Shown: positions 1-11,650 of the stretch, piece by piece
How positions within the stretch are numbered: the stretch's first letter is position 1
Layout of the letters: each line of letters begins with the position of its first letter
NCBI GenBank assembly: GCA_024304985.1
Contig: JAMWZC010000008.1
Span: 124,001 to 188,000, forward strand
From: Paracoccaceae bacterium
GTDB taxonomy: Bacteria > Pseudomonadota > Alphaproteobacteria > Rhodobacterales > Rhodobacteraceae
Direction of reading: 5' to 3'
Length of the DNA stretch: 64,000 bases
Notes under the pieces: model-generated
What the model saw: the letters and a program-made list of their open reading frames with translations, nothing else
Told to the model about the DNA's origin: nothing
Databases searched by the model: none
Program-made: the position numbers and the translations under genes

Positions 1-956
1 TTGCACCAATTGTTCCCATTGCCCGCCATGTATCCCCTGCGCACATTCGCGGCAGGGGCATAAGCCAGATTGTTGCGATTGCCGTTCATCGGACCGTCAT
101 ACATGTCGAACCGTACGTTGATCCCGGTTCTGACGGCCGCAGGCCGCCCCGGCTGCGTTTCGACCAGCCCCGAGTCATAGCAGGTGCGGTTGCCGCCCGT
201 GGCGAAGATCTCTCGCAGCGTATTCACGCCATTGCCCTCGGCGCTGCTCAACAGGCCGAAGTTCCCCGGAAAGGCCGTGCCGTTTCCGCGCGGCAGAAGC
301 CGGATCAGGCGACCGTGCAGGCGTCCCTCGGAAAAGGCCACCTGAAGGCTGTCCTCGCCGATTTCCCCCTCGAACGGATTGCAGATGAACAAGGGCGTCA
401 CGTCGCAGGCGGCCGAGCGGAAGGTTGCCACGGCCTGTGCGGCGACCGGAACGTCGGTCACAGTGTTCACGCCTTCGAAGAAGAGGCCGAAGAAGGGGCT
501 CAGGTCACGCGACTGCGCGCGGACATAGACGAAGCGCGCCTCGCCCTGATCCGAGTCCTCCTCATTCGTGACGGCGTTGGCGTCCAGATAGGCTTGGGTC
601 AACGGTGTGTCGTCATTCTCGGGCAGGTCCGACAGGAACACCACGGTGAAGGGGCTGTCCAGACCGTCGATCTCGAAAGTCAGCGCGGTCGCGGCCGCCT
701 CGTCGGTGCGGCCCAGAAAACTGACCGTGTTGCTGACATTGCTCATCGCATCCAGCGCCCGGTCGATCGAGTCCACCCCGCCATCCAGTTCCCGTGCCCC
801 TGCGAGCGCCAGCGCATCCGCGGCGGCCTGAAGGTCGGAATGGGCGTTGTTGCCCCGGCTTATGTCGATCACCAGCAGTGACATGCCGATGAAGACCGGC
901 ATGAACAGCAATGTCAGGACCAGCGCATAGCCGCTGTCGGATTTGAAGAAACGCAT
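1..956 (-). CDS. TadG-like Flp pilus-assembly protein, 3' end cut by window
   Basis: The frame opens at an ATG at 956 (preceded by AAAGGAT, 8 bases away) and runs off the left edge, giving about 318 visible residues. The first ~30 residues hold a short charged start and one hydrophobic segment (about residues 8-27), followed by a segment of the type NNAHSDLQAAADALALAGA. That pattern is typical of the Tad (TadE/TadG-like) N-terminal domain found in Flp pilus minor pseudopilins. The rest is an extracytoplasmic domain rich in Asp, Asn and Gly, with Cys residues near positions 185-193. The family acts in the envelope in assembly of type IVb (Flp/Tad) pili. The upstream neighbour in the same direction is a CpaA prepilin peptidase, which supports the call. 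The von Willebrand domain seen in some TadG proteins cannot be judged because the C-terminus is missing. Confidence 0.75.
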   Translation of the reverse strand, partial: MRFFKSDSGYALVLTLLFMPVFIGMSLLVIDISRGNNAHSDLQAAADALALAGARELDGGVDSIDRALDAMSNVSNTVSFLGRTDEAAATALTFEIDGLDSPFTVVFLSDLPENDDTPLTQAYLDANAVTNEEDSDQGEARFVYVRAQSRDLSPFFGLFFEGVNTVTDVPVAAQAVATFRSAACDVTPLFICNPFEGEIGEDSLQVAFSEGRLHGRLIRLLPRGNGTAFPGNFGLLSSAEGNGVNTLREIFATGGNRTCYDSGLVETQPGRPAAVRTGINVRFDMYDGPMNGNRNNLAYAPAANVRRGYMAGNGNNWC

Positions 957-1135
957 CGCGTCAATCCTTTCGGACCAGTGTCAAAATATGTCTGTGCGGG
1001 TGCCAATTCATACGGGAAACGCCGGCCGCTGATCCTGTGCCTGACAGAATGTGCCGGAAAACATCGAAACAGTGCCCCACCGTTTTCACGCTCGACTATG
1101 CCGAACCGCGGCTAAGCTGTAAACAAACCAAAAGG

Positions 1136-1636
1136 TTATAAGGACAACGCCCGCGGCAGCACCGTCAGGATGGCGGCCAGCGCCATCGGCACGCCATAGG
1201 GCACTTTTCCGGCCAGGGCGATCTCGGTCAGTCTGGCCCGGACCCGACCCTGTTCCCTGGGAAACCGCCGGCCCCACCACACCGCCCCCAGCATGAGAAC
1301 CGAGGCCAGCAGCAGAAAGACGACATAGATCGGCAAAAGCGCCCATCCCACCAGAACCCCGAGCGGAAAGTAGAGCTTGACGTCCCCTGCCCCCATCGCG
1401 CCGGCAAGCCACATCACGAAACCCAGGGCGAACAACAGGGTCCCGGCCAGAAGATCGGCGGGGATGTCCGCCTCCAGTCCCTGCATCCAGCGCAGCAGCA
1501 GCAGCAGGATCACAAGGGCGAGGAAGATCAGAACATCCCGGTTGCTGATGCGATAGGTCAGGAAATCCCGCCACGCGATCACCGCAAGGAACCCAAGACA
1601 CAACCAGAGCGTGAGGCTTTCGGCCACAGCCATCAC
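1136..1636 (-). CDS. cpaA: CpaA/TadV-type prepilin peptidase (A24 family)
   Basis: A 166-residue polytopic membrane protein with about six hydrophobic segments. The two catalytic aspartates of A24 aspartic peptidases are visible: D24 in the WRDFLTYRISN segment after the first helix and D85 in MGAGDVKL, the GxGD signature. This short form lacks the cytoplasmic methyltransferase domain of large PilD enzymes, as expected for CpaA/TadV, which processes Flp prepilins at the inner membrane. The C-terminal KVPYGVPMALAA segment is also typical. The ATG at 1636 is followed at once by a second ATG, so the start is uncertain by one codon. It lies between a TPR lipoprotein gene (51 bases upstream) and the TadG-like gene, consistent with one Tad transcript. 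Confidence 0.88.
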   Translation of the reverse strand: MMAVAESLTLWLCLGFLAVIAWRDFLTYRISNRDVLIFLALVILLLLLRWMQGLEADIPADLLAGTLLFALGFVMWLAGAMGAGDVKLYFPLGVLVGWALLPIYVVFLLLASVLMLGAVWWGRRFPREQGRVRARLTEIALAGKVPYGVPMALAAILTVLPRALSL

Positions 1637-1687
1637 GCCGCCCCCCTGTCGCCCCGAGGCAGCACGCGCAGAATGTGGCGCATGCCC

Positions 1688-2209
1688 TTAGAGCCCGCGC
1701 AGATCGCCCCGTGCCCGGCGCTGATAGTTGGACGAGTTGCGCAGCAATTCGAGGTTGTTCGCCGCATAGGCATTGCTCGGGTCCTGCTCATAGGCGATCA
1801 GGAAATGCCGCCGCGCGACCTGAAGGTTGCCGCGCAACAACTGCGAATAGCCATAGTTGTTGTGAAACTCGACCCGGTTGCCGATGATGGGCTGCAACTT
1901 GCGATAGGCCATGTCCGCCTGATCAAAACGCCGCAGCATATCCGAGGATGCCGCATATCCCAGCAAGGCCTGCGGATCGTTCGGCGCCACGTCGATGGCG
2001 CGCTTGAACAGGGTGCTTGCCTTGCCATAATTCTTGGCACTGAATTGCACTTTTGCGGCGACGATCAACTGATCATCGGGATAGTATTCAACGTTGGACG
2101 TGTCCGCAATTGTCGCGGCATTATCCCCGAAGGACGAGAAATCTCCGATACCGCCTTCGGTGCATGCAGCAAGGGCGATCAGGGAAACTATAAAGACAGT
2201 GGCTCGCAT
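1688..2209 (-). CDS. TPR-repeat lipoprotein, TadD-like
   Basis: Starting at the ATG at 2209 the product is 173 residues and begins with a lipoprotein signal, hydrophobic residues 5-14 ending in the lipobox LAAC. The open frame extends 24 codons further upstream, but that extension would bury the signal peptide, so the internal start is preferred; a GTG two codons before it is also possible. Residues ~50-160 contain tetratricopeptide repeats (the DPQALLGYAASSDMLRRFDQA and NNYGYSQLLRGNLQVARRHF regions). Small TPR lipoproteins of this kind (TadD) help assemble the Tad secretin. Its place just upstream of cpaA in the same direction supports a role in pilus assembly. The upstream 166 bases are AT-rich and contain TATAAT on the minus strand at 2311-2306, a likely -10 box. 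Confidence 0.7.
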   Translation of the reverse strand: MRATVFIVSLIALAACTEGGIGDFSSFGDNAATIADTSNVEYYPDDQLIVAAKVQFSAKNYGKASTLFKRAIDVAPNDPQALLGYAASSDMLRRFDQADMAYRKLQPIIGNRVEFHNNYGYSQLLRGNLQVARRHFLIAYEQDPSNAYAANNLELLRNSSNYQRRARGDLRGL

Positions 2210-2375
2210 TTTCGGCACAACTTTCTGCTCATTTGGAGAGGACGATAACTGGCGCGGTGACGTTGTGTAAATATATCCCAAAATCAGACGCTATTTCTTG
2301 TGCTGATTATATCACTTATACTTTAGGATAGTATTGATCTTGGAGATTCAATTATTCCATTGCGGCTGAACCCAA

Positions 2376-3176
2376 TTACCAGAAATACCAGCGGATCAAC
2401 CACCATCCGGCGACGCCATGGGCGGCGAGCGTGAACAGATAGGTCGCCAAGGCCAGAGATGCTGTCTGCGTCGACATCGGGGTCTTGGGCTGCTCATCCT
2501 CTTGCGGCCGGAAGAAGATCAGCCCACCCAGGCAGACGATCACGATCAGCGACAGGGATTCATGGACAAAGGACAGCGCCGCCGCCCCGGCGGACAGGGC
2601 CAGTAGGATGTAGACGCCGGTGACCGGGCACAGGGTCAGCAGGATCTGACGCAGGCAGCGCCCCCCATCCAGAGGCAGAAGCGGCAGAAGATTGACGAAG
2701 TTCAACGCGGCGATGGTCGATCCCAGCGCGTAAAGAAGATCCGATAGGGTCGGAGCCGCTTCCTTCAATGCGCTTGCCGCGACAAGGGTCGCCACCATGG
2801 GCACCAGACTGAAACCGGCTCCCATGATCGAGACGAAGAACTCCTGCGCCTGACTGCGCGTCGGGGTCTTGGAGATCGCGGTTGGCGCGAACAAGGGGGC
2901 CAGCCGAAATCTGGCATCCTCATGCCCAAGGATGCGATGTGCCGCGACATGGCCCAGCTCGTGCAGCATCAGCGCCAGGACGAGGGCCGATCCGTATTTG
3001 AGTTTGAAGATCAGGATCGCGGCCAGACAGAGCAGGATCCAGACCCTGACAGAGCCAAGATCAACCCGGGGAAGTGACGGGCGACCACCGACCGTCACGA
3101 ACACGCCCTGAATCGTCCGCAGACCCAGACCACAGACCGCTGTCGCCATCAGAAGTTCAAACATGTGCTGCCTCAT
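2376..3176 (-). CDS. M50-family (site-2 protease-like) membrane metalloprotease
   Basis: A 266-residue polytopic membrane protein. The zinc motif HELGH is at residues 72-76, and the third-ligand motif of M50 proteases, NxxPxxPLDGG, is at 162-172 with Asp170. Both lie in or next to predicted membrane helices, as in intramembrane-cleaving site-2 proteases. No PDZ domain separates the two motifs, so this resembles the short SpoIVFB/Rip-like branch rather than RseP. An alternative start is Met5. It is transcribed toward the Tad genes and lies just downstream of the hybrid sensor kinase, but nothing shows which substrate it cleaves. The 129 bases upstream (3177-3305) hold no gene and presumably contain its promoter. 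Confidence 0.82.
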   Translation of the reverse strand: MRQHMFELLMATAVCGLGLRTIQGVFVTVGGRPSLPRVDLGSVRVWILLCLAAILIFKLKYGSALVLALMLHELGHVAAHRILGHEDARFRLAPLFAPTAISKTPTRSQAQEFFVSIMGAGFSLVPMVATLVAASALKEAAPTLSDLLYALGSTIAALNFVNLLPLLPLDGGRCLRQILLTLCPVTGVYILLALSAGAAALSFVHESLSLIVIVCLGGLIFFRPQEDEQPKTPMSTQTASLALATYLFTLAAHGVAGWWLIRWYFW

Positions 3177-3305
3177 TGTTTCTTGTTTGAATCGGATTGT
3201 GCACAGGATCTCGGGCGGTAATTCGTCTGATTTGCGGCGTTACGGTGGCGAATATTCTTCTTTTGGTTGTAAATTACGCCTGGCCACGGTCCAGAGATCG
3301 TGGGA

Positions 3306-5975
3306 TCAGATCATGCGCCGGGGGTCGTTCGTGTCGCGCTCGCGCGTTGTCGAGCGCAGGTCGGTCGCATCGGGCGGGCGCGGCAGAAGGTTCTGATACT
3401 GTTCGACCTCGCGCCGTGTCGCCATCCAGACGGTCTCGACGCTGCGCGGCACATGGCGCAGATCCCCATCCGTCATGTCGAACACTTTCTCTTCCAGCGC
3501 GCCAAGACGGCTGTGCATCCTGCGCGCACCGAAAGTGGCGGCAGGCCCCGCAAATCCATGCAACCGGTCACGCAGGACCTGTCTTGGTTCGCGGATGCCG
3601 TGCCGGATATCCTGAACGGCCACCTGACCGTCAGCGAGGAACTGGTCCAGCAACCGGGCAAGCTGTCGCGGGCCCAGGGTATCGAGCAGCATGCCCAGAA
3701 TATCCCTGTCCAGCAGAGGCGGTTCCGCCCCCTTGTCGTCGGGATTGTCGGGGCGCAGTTTCTTGACCGGAATGGCGGGATCGCCGCGCAGAACCCGGCG
3801 GAGGCCATCCCATTTCAGCGGCTTCATCACGATGTCGTCGATTCCGGCATCCTGATACCGCAGATGCTCATGATCAAAGATATGTGCGGTCAGGGCAACG
3901 ATCCGGGCCGTTGCCGAGGGTCCCCCCCCGCTGCGGATCTCGGACGTTGCTTGCAGCCCGTTCATCACCGGCATGTTGATATCCATCAGGATCAGATCAA
4001 ACGCCGTCTGCGCCGCCATCGCGACACCCTCTGCACCGTTGGCTGCCTCGGCGACGCGGTGACCATCGCGTTGCAGCATCTCGCGCAGGATGAACCGGTT
4101 GGTGGCATTGTCCTCGACCAGAAGAACGGATGACGGGCGCAGATCCGCCTCGGGGGCCGTATGGGGACCGATCTCGATGGGCTTGTCCACCTGCTTGAGC
4201 GACAGGGTGACCCAGAACAGACTGCCCTCGCCCTCGACGCTTTCGGCACCGAGCTTGCCGCCCATCGCCGCGACCAGACGCTTCACGATGCCCAGCCCAA
4301 GTCCCGTGCCCTCGGTTCTGTTGGCAGCGGGCTGGTCGGCGCGCACGAAATCCTCGAAGATGCGGTCCATCTCGCCCGCCGGAATTCCGGTCCCGGTATC
4401 TGCCACCTGAATCTGGATACTGTGCCGTCCCAGCACGAAACCCTGCGTGTCCGGCTCTGCCGCCACCTCGATCAGGATCTCGCCATTTCGGGTGAACTTG
4501 ATGGCATTGCTGATCAGGTTGATCAGGATCTGCCGCAAGCGGATCGGGTCGCCGCGGAACCAGCCCAGGGGGTGGGGCGTGGATTCGAACTGAAGCGCGC
4601 TGTTCTGCCGGTTGGCCGCGGGCCGCTGGGTCAGCAACACCTCTTCGATCAGCGCATCCAGATCGAAGGGCTGATCCGTCAGGTTGATCCCCATCGACTC
4701 GATCTCGGTGAGGTCCAGAACATCATTGATCTGTCCCAGCAACACCTGACCCGAGGATTGCAGCACATCGAGGTATTCCCGATTGCTCTGACCGGGCTTT
4801 TGCGCACGCATCAGCTCGATCACGCCAAGGATGCCGGTCAGGGGCGTGCGCATCTCATGGCTCATCACGGCCAGAAAATGCGCCTTGGCCCGTTCCCCGG
4901 CGAGGGCCTTGTCGCGAGAACTGCGCAGATCCTTTTCCGCCTCTACCCGATCCGAGATATCCCGTATGAAACAGACGTGGATCAGGGTTTCGGCGCGCGT
5001 CGCGGTGCCAAGGGACATCTCGACCGGAAAACTGCGGCCAACAGCATCGCGCCCCATCATCTGCCGGCGTTCGGTCCGACCCGATGACGCGCGGTTCAAC
5101 GCCATGGTCGTGCCATCGACTTCGCTGATCAGGTCCGCGATAGAACGTCCCTTGGCCACGCTGCTGGACAAGCCGAACATCACTTCGGCGGCACGGTTGA
5201 ATCCGGTAATCCGTTCGGACGCATCCGTCACGATGATCGCGTCCTGTGACGTGCCCACCACGGTTTCCAGCCGCGCGCCCGCCAGCCGGTTATCCTGCGC
5301 CTTGTCTCTGTTGATCAGATAGAGGCGGCGGAAATCCCACACCAGAAGCGCGAGCGACGCCACCAGCGAAATCACAAGGATCACAAGAATACGCAGATCG
5401 TTCAGGATCTGGATCTGCACGACACGTGCCCTTGCGTCGATGAGCCCGGTCGCCTCGCGGACGAAGCTGTAGAGAACCGGGGTCATTCCGTCCAATTCTC
5501 GATGGATGGCAGACAGGGCCGGTCCCGGATCCGTATTGCTGGCGCGGATCAATGGCACAAGGCTGACCGCTCTGGCCTTGAGATCCTCGAAGCCGGGATT
5601 GGCAAGGGTGGCGGCACGCTGCGGATCGGCGCGGATGGTCTGGTCAAGCTGCACGATCTTGTCCAGAAAAACGTCATAGCTCTGGCGCAGGCCGGTCACC
5701 CCATCGCGCAGGGCCTCGGCTTGGGCGGGGGCCGCATCCGTTGCTGCACGCCGGACGGCCAGTTCGACGTCACGGAAAAGCGGCGGAAGCTCCGAAAGAG
5801 ACTGTCGCACCGTCTGGATCTGGTCATCGCGCCACTGTGTGATCCGCTGCACCGACATCACGAGGTGCAGCACAAGCACGGCGGCGCAAAGACTGGCCAC
5901 GATCGCGGCCAGCAAACGCATCAGCCGCGGCCAGGGCCGCTCTGCCGCACCACGCAAGCTGTCCTGATCAATCAA
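3306..5975 (-). CDS. Hybrid sensor histidine kinase with receiver and HPt domains
   Basis: 889 residues. In order: a membrane helix at ~19-41; a periplasmic helical sensor region of ~150 residues; a second helix at ~195-213; a PAS domain at ~235-340; a HisKA dimerisation domain with the phospho-acceptor His373 in FLAVMSHEMRTPL; an HATPase domain at ~470-595 with N box (NLISNAIKFT) and G boxes (DTGTGIP, GTGLGLGIV); a receiver domain at ~616-730 with acidic VEDN and phospho-acceptor Asp665 in LILMDINMP; and an HPt domain at ~755-865 with His806 in RDRLHGFAG. This is a complete His-Asp-His phosphorelay of the ArcB/TorS type in the inner membrane. A NarL-type response regulator is divergently encoded 250 bases away and is the obvious partner. 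The ligand is unknown. The gap to the M50 gene is 129 bases. Confidence 0.93.
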   Translation of the reverse strand: MIDQDSLRGAAERPWPRLMRLLAAIVASLCAAVLVLHLVMSVQRITQWRDDQIQTVRQSLSELPPLFRDVELAVRRAATDAAPAQAEALRDGVTGLRQSYDVFLDKIVQLDQTIRADPQRAATLANPGFEDLKARAVSLVPLIRASNTDPGPALSAIHRELDGMTPVLYSFVREATGLIDARARVVQIQILNDLRILVILVISLVASLALLVWDFRRLYLINRDKAQDNRLAGARLETVVGTSQDAIIVTDASERITGFNRAAEVMFGLSSSVAKGRSIADLISEVDGTTMALNRASSGRTERRQMMGRDAVGRSFPVEMSLGTATRAETLIHVCFIRDISDRVEAEKDLRSSRDKALAGERAKAHFLAVMSHEMRTPLTGILGVIELMRAQKPGQSNREYLDVLQSSGQVLLGQINDVLDLTEIESMGINLTDQPFDLDALIEEVLLTQRPAANRQNSALQFESTPHPLGWFRGDPIRLRQILINLISNAIKFTRNGEILIEVAAEPDTQGFVLGRHSIQIQVADTGTGIPAGEMDRIFEDFVRADQPAANRTEGTGLGLGIVKRLVAAMGGKLGAESVEGEGSLFWVTLSLKQVDKPIEIGPHTAPEADLRPSSVLLVEDNATNRFILREMLQRDGHRVAEAANGAEGVAMAAQTAFDLILMDINMPVMNGLQATSEIRSGGGPSATARIVALTAHIFDHEHLRYQDAGIDDIVMKPLKWDGLRRVLRGDPAIPVKKLRPDNPDDKGAEPPLLDRDILGMLLDTLGPRQLARLLDQFLADGQVAVQDIRHGIREPRQVLRDRLHGFAGPAATFGARRMHSRLGALEEKVFDMTDGDLRHVPRSVETVWMATRREVEQYQNLLPRPPDATDLRSTTRERDTNDPRRMI

Positions 5976-6094
5976 GTTGCCACCTACTGCGCGATCCCGT
6001 GCTGGCAGGAAAAACCTCGTGCCAGGATTACATGCCGGCAGAGGTTCTTAAAGAGTTTCTCGGCCGGATTGAATAACAACCTATACGAAAGCAC

Positions 6095-6107
6095 ATCTTG
6101 TCAAGAT
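6095..6107. promoter_or_regulatory. 13-bp palindrome in the kinase/regulator divergent promoter region
   Basis: ATCTTG-T-CAAGAT is a perfect inverted repeat with a single central base. It lies about midway between the divergent starts of the hybrid kinase (5975) and the response regulator (6226), in a 250-base AT-rich gap. This could be an operator for the adjacent regulator, but no second copy was seen in the window, so the assignment is an inference. Confidence 0.35.
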
Positions 6108-6225
6108 CATAGTGACTCCGCCAAACCCAAGATACTGCTACTGAAATTGTGCCAGAGAAACGAATAGACTCGACTTATTGGTGCGTTGGAGTGGAAACTA
6201 CATAGTACCTAAGGGGGGAATTGAA

Positions 6226-6849
6226 GTGGGCGCGAGAATACTTATTGCTGACGACCATGATCTGGTTCGCGAGACGCTGTCCTGTTTCATCAATAAAGAG
6301 ACCGGCGCAGAGGTGACGCAAAGCCGGACACTGGATGAGACCCTCCAACTCATTCGCGACAAGGGCCCCTTCGACCTCGTATTGCTGGATCTGACCATGC
6401 CCGGCATGACGATGCCGACGGGGCTGAGCTTGAGCATCGCCGCCAATGCGCCACATCCGGTCGCCATCCTGACGGGAACCACCTCGAAGGAAATCGAATA
6501 CAGCAGCATCATGGACGGTGCGGCGGGGTATCTGTCGAAATCGCTGGCCCCCGATGAACTGGTCGCCGCGATCCGCGCCATTCTGGACGGCAACTATACC
6601 AAGCTCGAGGATCTGGCCCCGAGGGATTCGGGTGCAGAGCATCCGGTCCGCAAGACACCTGTGCTGACCCAAAGAGAGCGGGATGTGCTGAAGGGGCTTT
6701 GCGATGGCAAGACCAACAAGGAAATCGCGAATGACCTCAATGTGCAGGTCGTCACCGTCAAGCTGCATATCAAGACCCTCAGCCGCAAGATCGAGGCGCG
6801 CAATCGCACCCATGCGGCCATGCTGGCGCGCGAACTGCATTTGATCTGA
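6226..6849 (+). CDS. NarL/FixJ-type response regulator (REC plus LuxR HTH)
   Basis: The GTG at 6226 is preferred because it follows a strong AAGGGGGG ribosome site at 6211-6218; it gives 207 residues beginning MGARILIADDHD. A TTG 16 codons upstream would also be in frame but would add a tail before the receiver fold. The receiver domain has the acidic pair Asp9/Asp10, phospho-acceptor Asp55 in LVLLDLTMPG, and Lys105. The C-terminal ~145-205 region is a LuxR-type helix-turn-helix (LTQRERDVLKGLCDGKTNKE). It probably takes phosphate from the HPt domain of the divergently encoded kinase and regulates transcription in the cytoplasm. Target genes are not evident; the intervening palindrome hints at autoregulation. 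Confidence 0.92.
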   Translation: MGARILIADDHDLVRETLSCFINKETGAEVTQSRTLDETLQLIRDKGPFDLVLLDLTMPGMTMPTGLSLSIAANAPHPVAILTGTTSKEIEYSSIMDGAAGYLSKSLAPDELVAAIRAILDGNYTKLEDLAPRDSGAEHPVRKTPVLTQRERDVLKGLCDGKTNKEIANDLNVQVVTVKLHIKTLSRKIEARNRTHAAMLARELHLI

Positions 6850-6964
6850 TGGCGTTTTCTGCGCGGTCGGGACAGTCCCGCAGGGCTGCTTGAAAGGCCA
6901 GAGGGCCGATCACCATCCACCCGCGCGGCCGCCCGGCATCTCCCGATACCGGGCGAGGGTCAGC

Positions 6965-9414
<2,450 letters not shown>

Positions 9415-9450
9415 CTATGGCGCAACGAGATCACGAAGGGACATCGAACC

Positions 9451-11529
9451 ATGAGCAGCAACGCAGCCTCCGCACAGCAGACGGAACAGGACCCGCTCGT
9501 CGTTTTCACCCCCTCGGGCAAGCGTGGCCGTTTCGCTTTGGGCACGCCGATCCTGACGGCTGCGCGGCAGTTGGGCGTGGATCTCGACAGCGTCTGTGGC
9601 GGGCGCGGCATCTGCTCCAAATGCCAGATCACGCCGTCCTATGGTGAATTCTCGAAATTCGGCGTCGTCTCGGAACCGGACGCCCTGTCCGCATGGAACA
9701 GCGTCGAACAGCGCTACAAGGACAAGCGCGGCCTGATCGACGGGCGCCGTCTGGGCTGTCAGGCCACGGTGCAGGGCGATATCGTGATCGACGTGCCCCC
9801 CGAAAGCCAGGTGCACAAACAGGTGGTCCGCAAGGCTGCAACCGCCCGCGCCATCATCATGGACCCGGCCACGCGGCTTTATTTCGTCGAGGTGGACCAG
9901 CCCGACATGCACGAGCCGACGGGCGATCTGGAGCGGCTGGCCCGCGCCCTGCGCGAGCAATGGGAGATCGCCGACATCAAGGCCGATCTGTCTGTTCTGA
10001 CCAAGCTGCAACCCGTGCTGCGCAAGGGCAACTGGCAGGTGACCGTCGCGCTGTACCGCGACCATACGGGCGCGCCTGCGCGACTTCTGGACATCTGGCC
10101 GGGGCTATATGAGGGCGGGCTCTACGGCCTTGCCATTGATCTGGGCTCGACCACGATCGCGGCCCATCTGTGCGATCTGGTCACCGGGCGGGTGCTCTGC
10201 TCCTCGGGTGTGATGAACCCGCAGATCCGCTTTGGCGAGGATCTGATGAGCCGTGTTTCCTATGCGATGATGAACCCCGGCGGTGACCGCGACATGACCC
10301 GCGTCGTGCGCACAGCCATCAACGGGCTGACCCAGTCTCTCAGCACCGAAGCCGGGATCGACCCCGCCGCCATCTTCGAGGCGGTGATCGTCTGCAACCC
10401 GGTCATGCATCATCTGCTGTTGGGCATCGACCCGGTGGAACTGGGTCAGGCCCCCTTTGCGCTGGCCACCTCTTCGGCTCTGTCGCTGCGCGGCACCGAT
10501 CTGGGGCTGAACACGGCGAATGACCGCGCGCAGGTCTATCTCTTGCCCTGCATCGCGGGCCATGTCGGGGCAGATGCCGCCGCCGTCGCCCTGTCCGAAG
10601 AGCCGGGCAAGTCCAAGGACCTCGTGCTGGTTGTCGATGTGGGCACCAATGCCGAGATCCTTCTGGGCAACACGACCCGCGTTCTGGCCTGTTCCTCGCC
10701 CACCGGACCCGCTTTCGAGGGGGCGCAGATCAGCGCGGGCCAGCGCGCCGCGCCCGGTGCGATCGAGAGGATCGAGATCGACCCTGTCACCAAGGAACCG
10801 CGCTTCCGCATCATCGGCACCGAACTGTGGTCCGACGAGCCCGGCTTTGACGAGGCGGCCGCCGCATCCGGCATCACCGGCATCTGCGGCTCGGGCATCA
10901 TCGAGGCTGTGGCCGAGATGCGCATGGCGGGGCTGCTGGACGAGTCCGGGCTGATCGGCTCGCCGGACCAGACCGGCACGGCGCGCTGCATTCTGGAAGG
11001 GCGCACTCATGCCTACGTGATCCATGACAGCACCGCCACGGGCGGGCCGCTGATCAGTGTCACCCAGGGCGATATCCGCGCCATCCAACTGGCCAAATCC
11101 GCGCTTTACGCGGGTGCGCGGCTTCTGATGGACGAGATGGGCGTCGACAAGGTGGACCGCGTGGTGCTGGCCGGTGCCTTTGGCGCGCATATCAGCCCCA
11201 AACACGCCATGGTGCTGGGCATGATCCCCGATGTGCCGCTGGACAAGGTCTTCAGCGCGGGCAATGCCGCAGGCACCGGTGCGCGCATCGCGCTGTGCAA
11301 CATCAGCAGCCGCGCCGAGATCGAGGCAACCGTCGGCCAGATCACCAAGGTCGAAACCGCGATCGAGCCGAAATTCCAGGAACATTTCGTCGCAGCCAAC
11401 GCGATCCCGCACAAGACCGATCCCTTCCCGGAACTAGCCAAGATCGTCACCCTGCCCCATCCCAGCTTCAACACGCGCGGCGAAGGCGGCACCGGCGACG
11501 ACGGGCGGCGGCGGCGCAGAAGGACTTGA
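9451..11529 (+). CDS. RamA-like [2Fe-2S] ASKHA protein, corrinoid reductive activator (DUF4445)
   Basis: 692 residues from the ATG at 9451, which has GAAGGGA 9-10 bases upstream. The N-terminal ~110 residues are a plant-type [2Fe-2S] ferredoxin domain with Cys49, Cys55, Cys58 and Cys103 (CGGRGICSKC pattern). A linker region follows, and from ~225 an ASKHA ATPase-like domain (GLAIDLGSTTIAAHL; VVDVGTNAEILLG; GSGIIEAVAEM; LAGAFGAHI). This matches the RACo/RamA family, which uses ATP to reduce inactive cob(II)alamin in corrinoid methyltransferases. In relatives such as Phaeobacter, genetic work has linked a RamA-like protein to reactivation of a split B12-dependent methionine synthase. No methyltransferase or corrinoid protein is encoded nearby, so the partner here is inferred. 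The Arg-rich C-terminus (RRRRRRT) ends 35 bases before tRNA-Gly. Confidence 0.88.
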   Translation: MSSNAASAQQTEQDPLVVFTPSGKRGRFALGTPILTAARQLGVDLDSVCGGRGICSKCQITPSYGEFSKFGVVSEPDALSAWNSVEQRYKDKRGLIDGRRLGCQATVQGDIVIDVPPESQVHKQVVRKAATARAIIMDPATRLYFVEVDQPDMHEPTGDLERLARALREQWEIADIKADLSVLTKLQPVLRKGNWQVTVALYRDHTGAPARLLDIWPGLYEGGLYGLAIDLGSTTIAAHLCDLVTGRVLCSSGVMNPQIRFGEDLMSRVSYAMMNPGGDRDMTRVVRTAINGLTQSLSTEAGIDPAAIFEAVIVCNPVMHHLLLGIDPVELGQAPFALATSSALSLRGTDLGLNTANDRAQVYLLPCIAGHVGADAAAVALSEEPGKSKDLVLVVDVGTNAEILLGNTTRVLACSSPTGPAFEGAQISAGQRAAPGAIERIEIDPVTKEPRFRIIGTELWSDEPGFDEAAAASGITGICGSGIIEAVAEMRMAGLLDESGLIGSPDQTGTARCILEGRTHAYVIHDSTATGGPLISVTQGDIRAIQLAKSALYAGARLLMDEMGVDKVDRVVLAGAFGAHISPKHAMVLGMIPDVPLDKVFSAGNAAGTGARIALCNISSRAEIEATVGQITKVETAIEPKFQEHFVAANAIPHKTDPFPELAKIVTLPHPSFNTRGEGGTGDDGRRRRRRT

Positions 11530-11564
11530 CGGTGATCGGCGCCTGACTTACCTGTCAACGCGTC

Positions 11565-11638
11565 GCGGGTGTAGCTCAATGGTAGAGCAGCAGCTTCCCA
11601 AGCTGAATACGAGGGTTCGATTCCCTTCACCCGCTCCA
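11565..11638 (+). tRNA. tRNA-Gly (anticodon CCC)
   Basis: A 74-base cloverleaf with encoded CCA: acceptor GCGGGTG/CACCCGC, D-arm GCTC...GAGC, anticodon loop TTCCCAA giving CCC, and T-arm with GTTCGATTC. The 27-43 pair of the anticodon stem is G-A, leaving four regular pairs. It is followed at once by an AT-rich block carrying a nuclease-like gene, which is the usual layout at a tRNA insertion site. Confidence 0.95.
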
Positions 11639-11650
11639 ACATTCCAAAAA

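Noticed and set aside
6868-6954. GC hairpins (CGGGAC-A-GTCCCG and GCCCGG...CCGGGC) as terminators between the response regulator and the MBL gene.
   Set aside because: Neither has a T-tract and the first has a one-base loop, so rho-independent termination is not supported.
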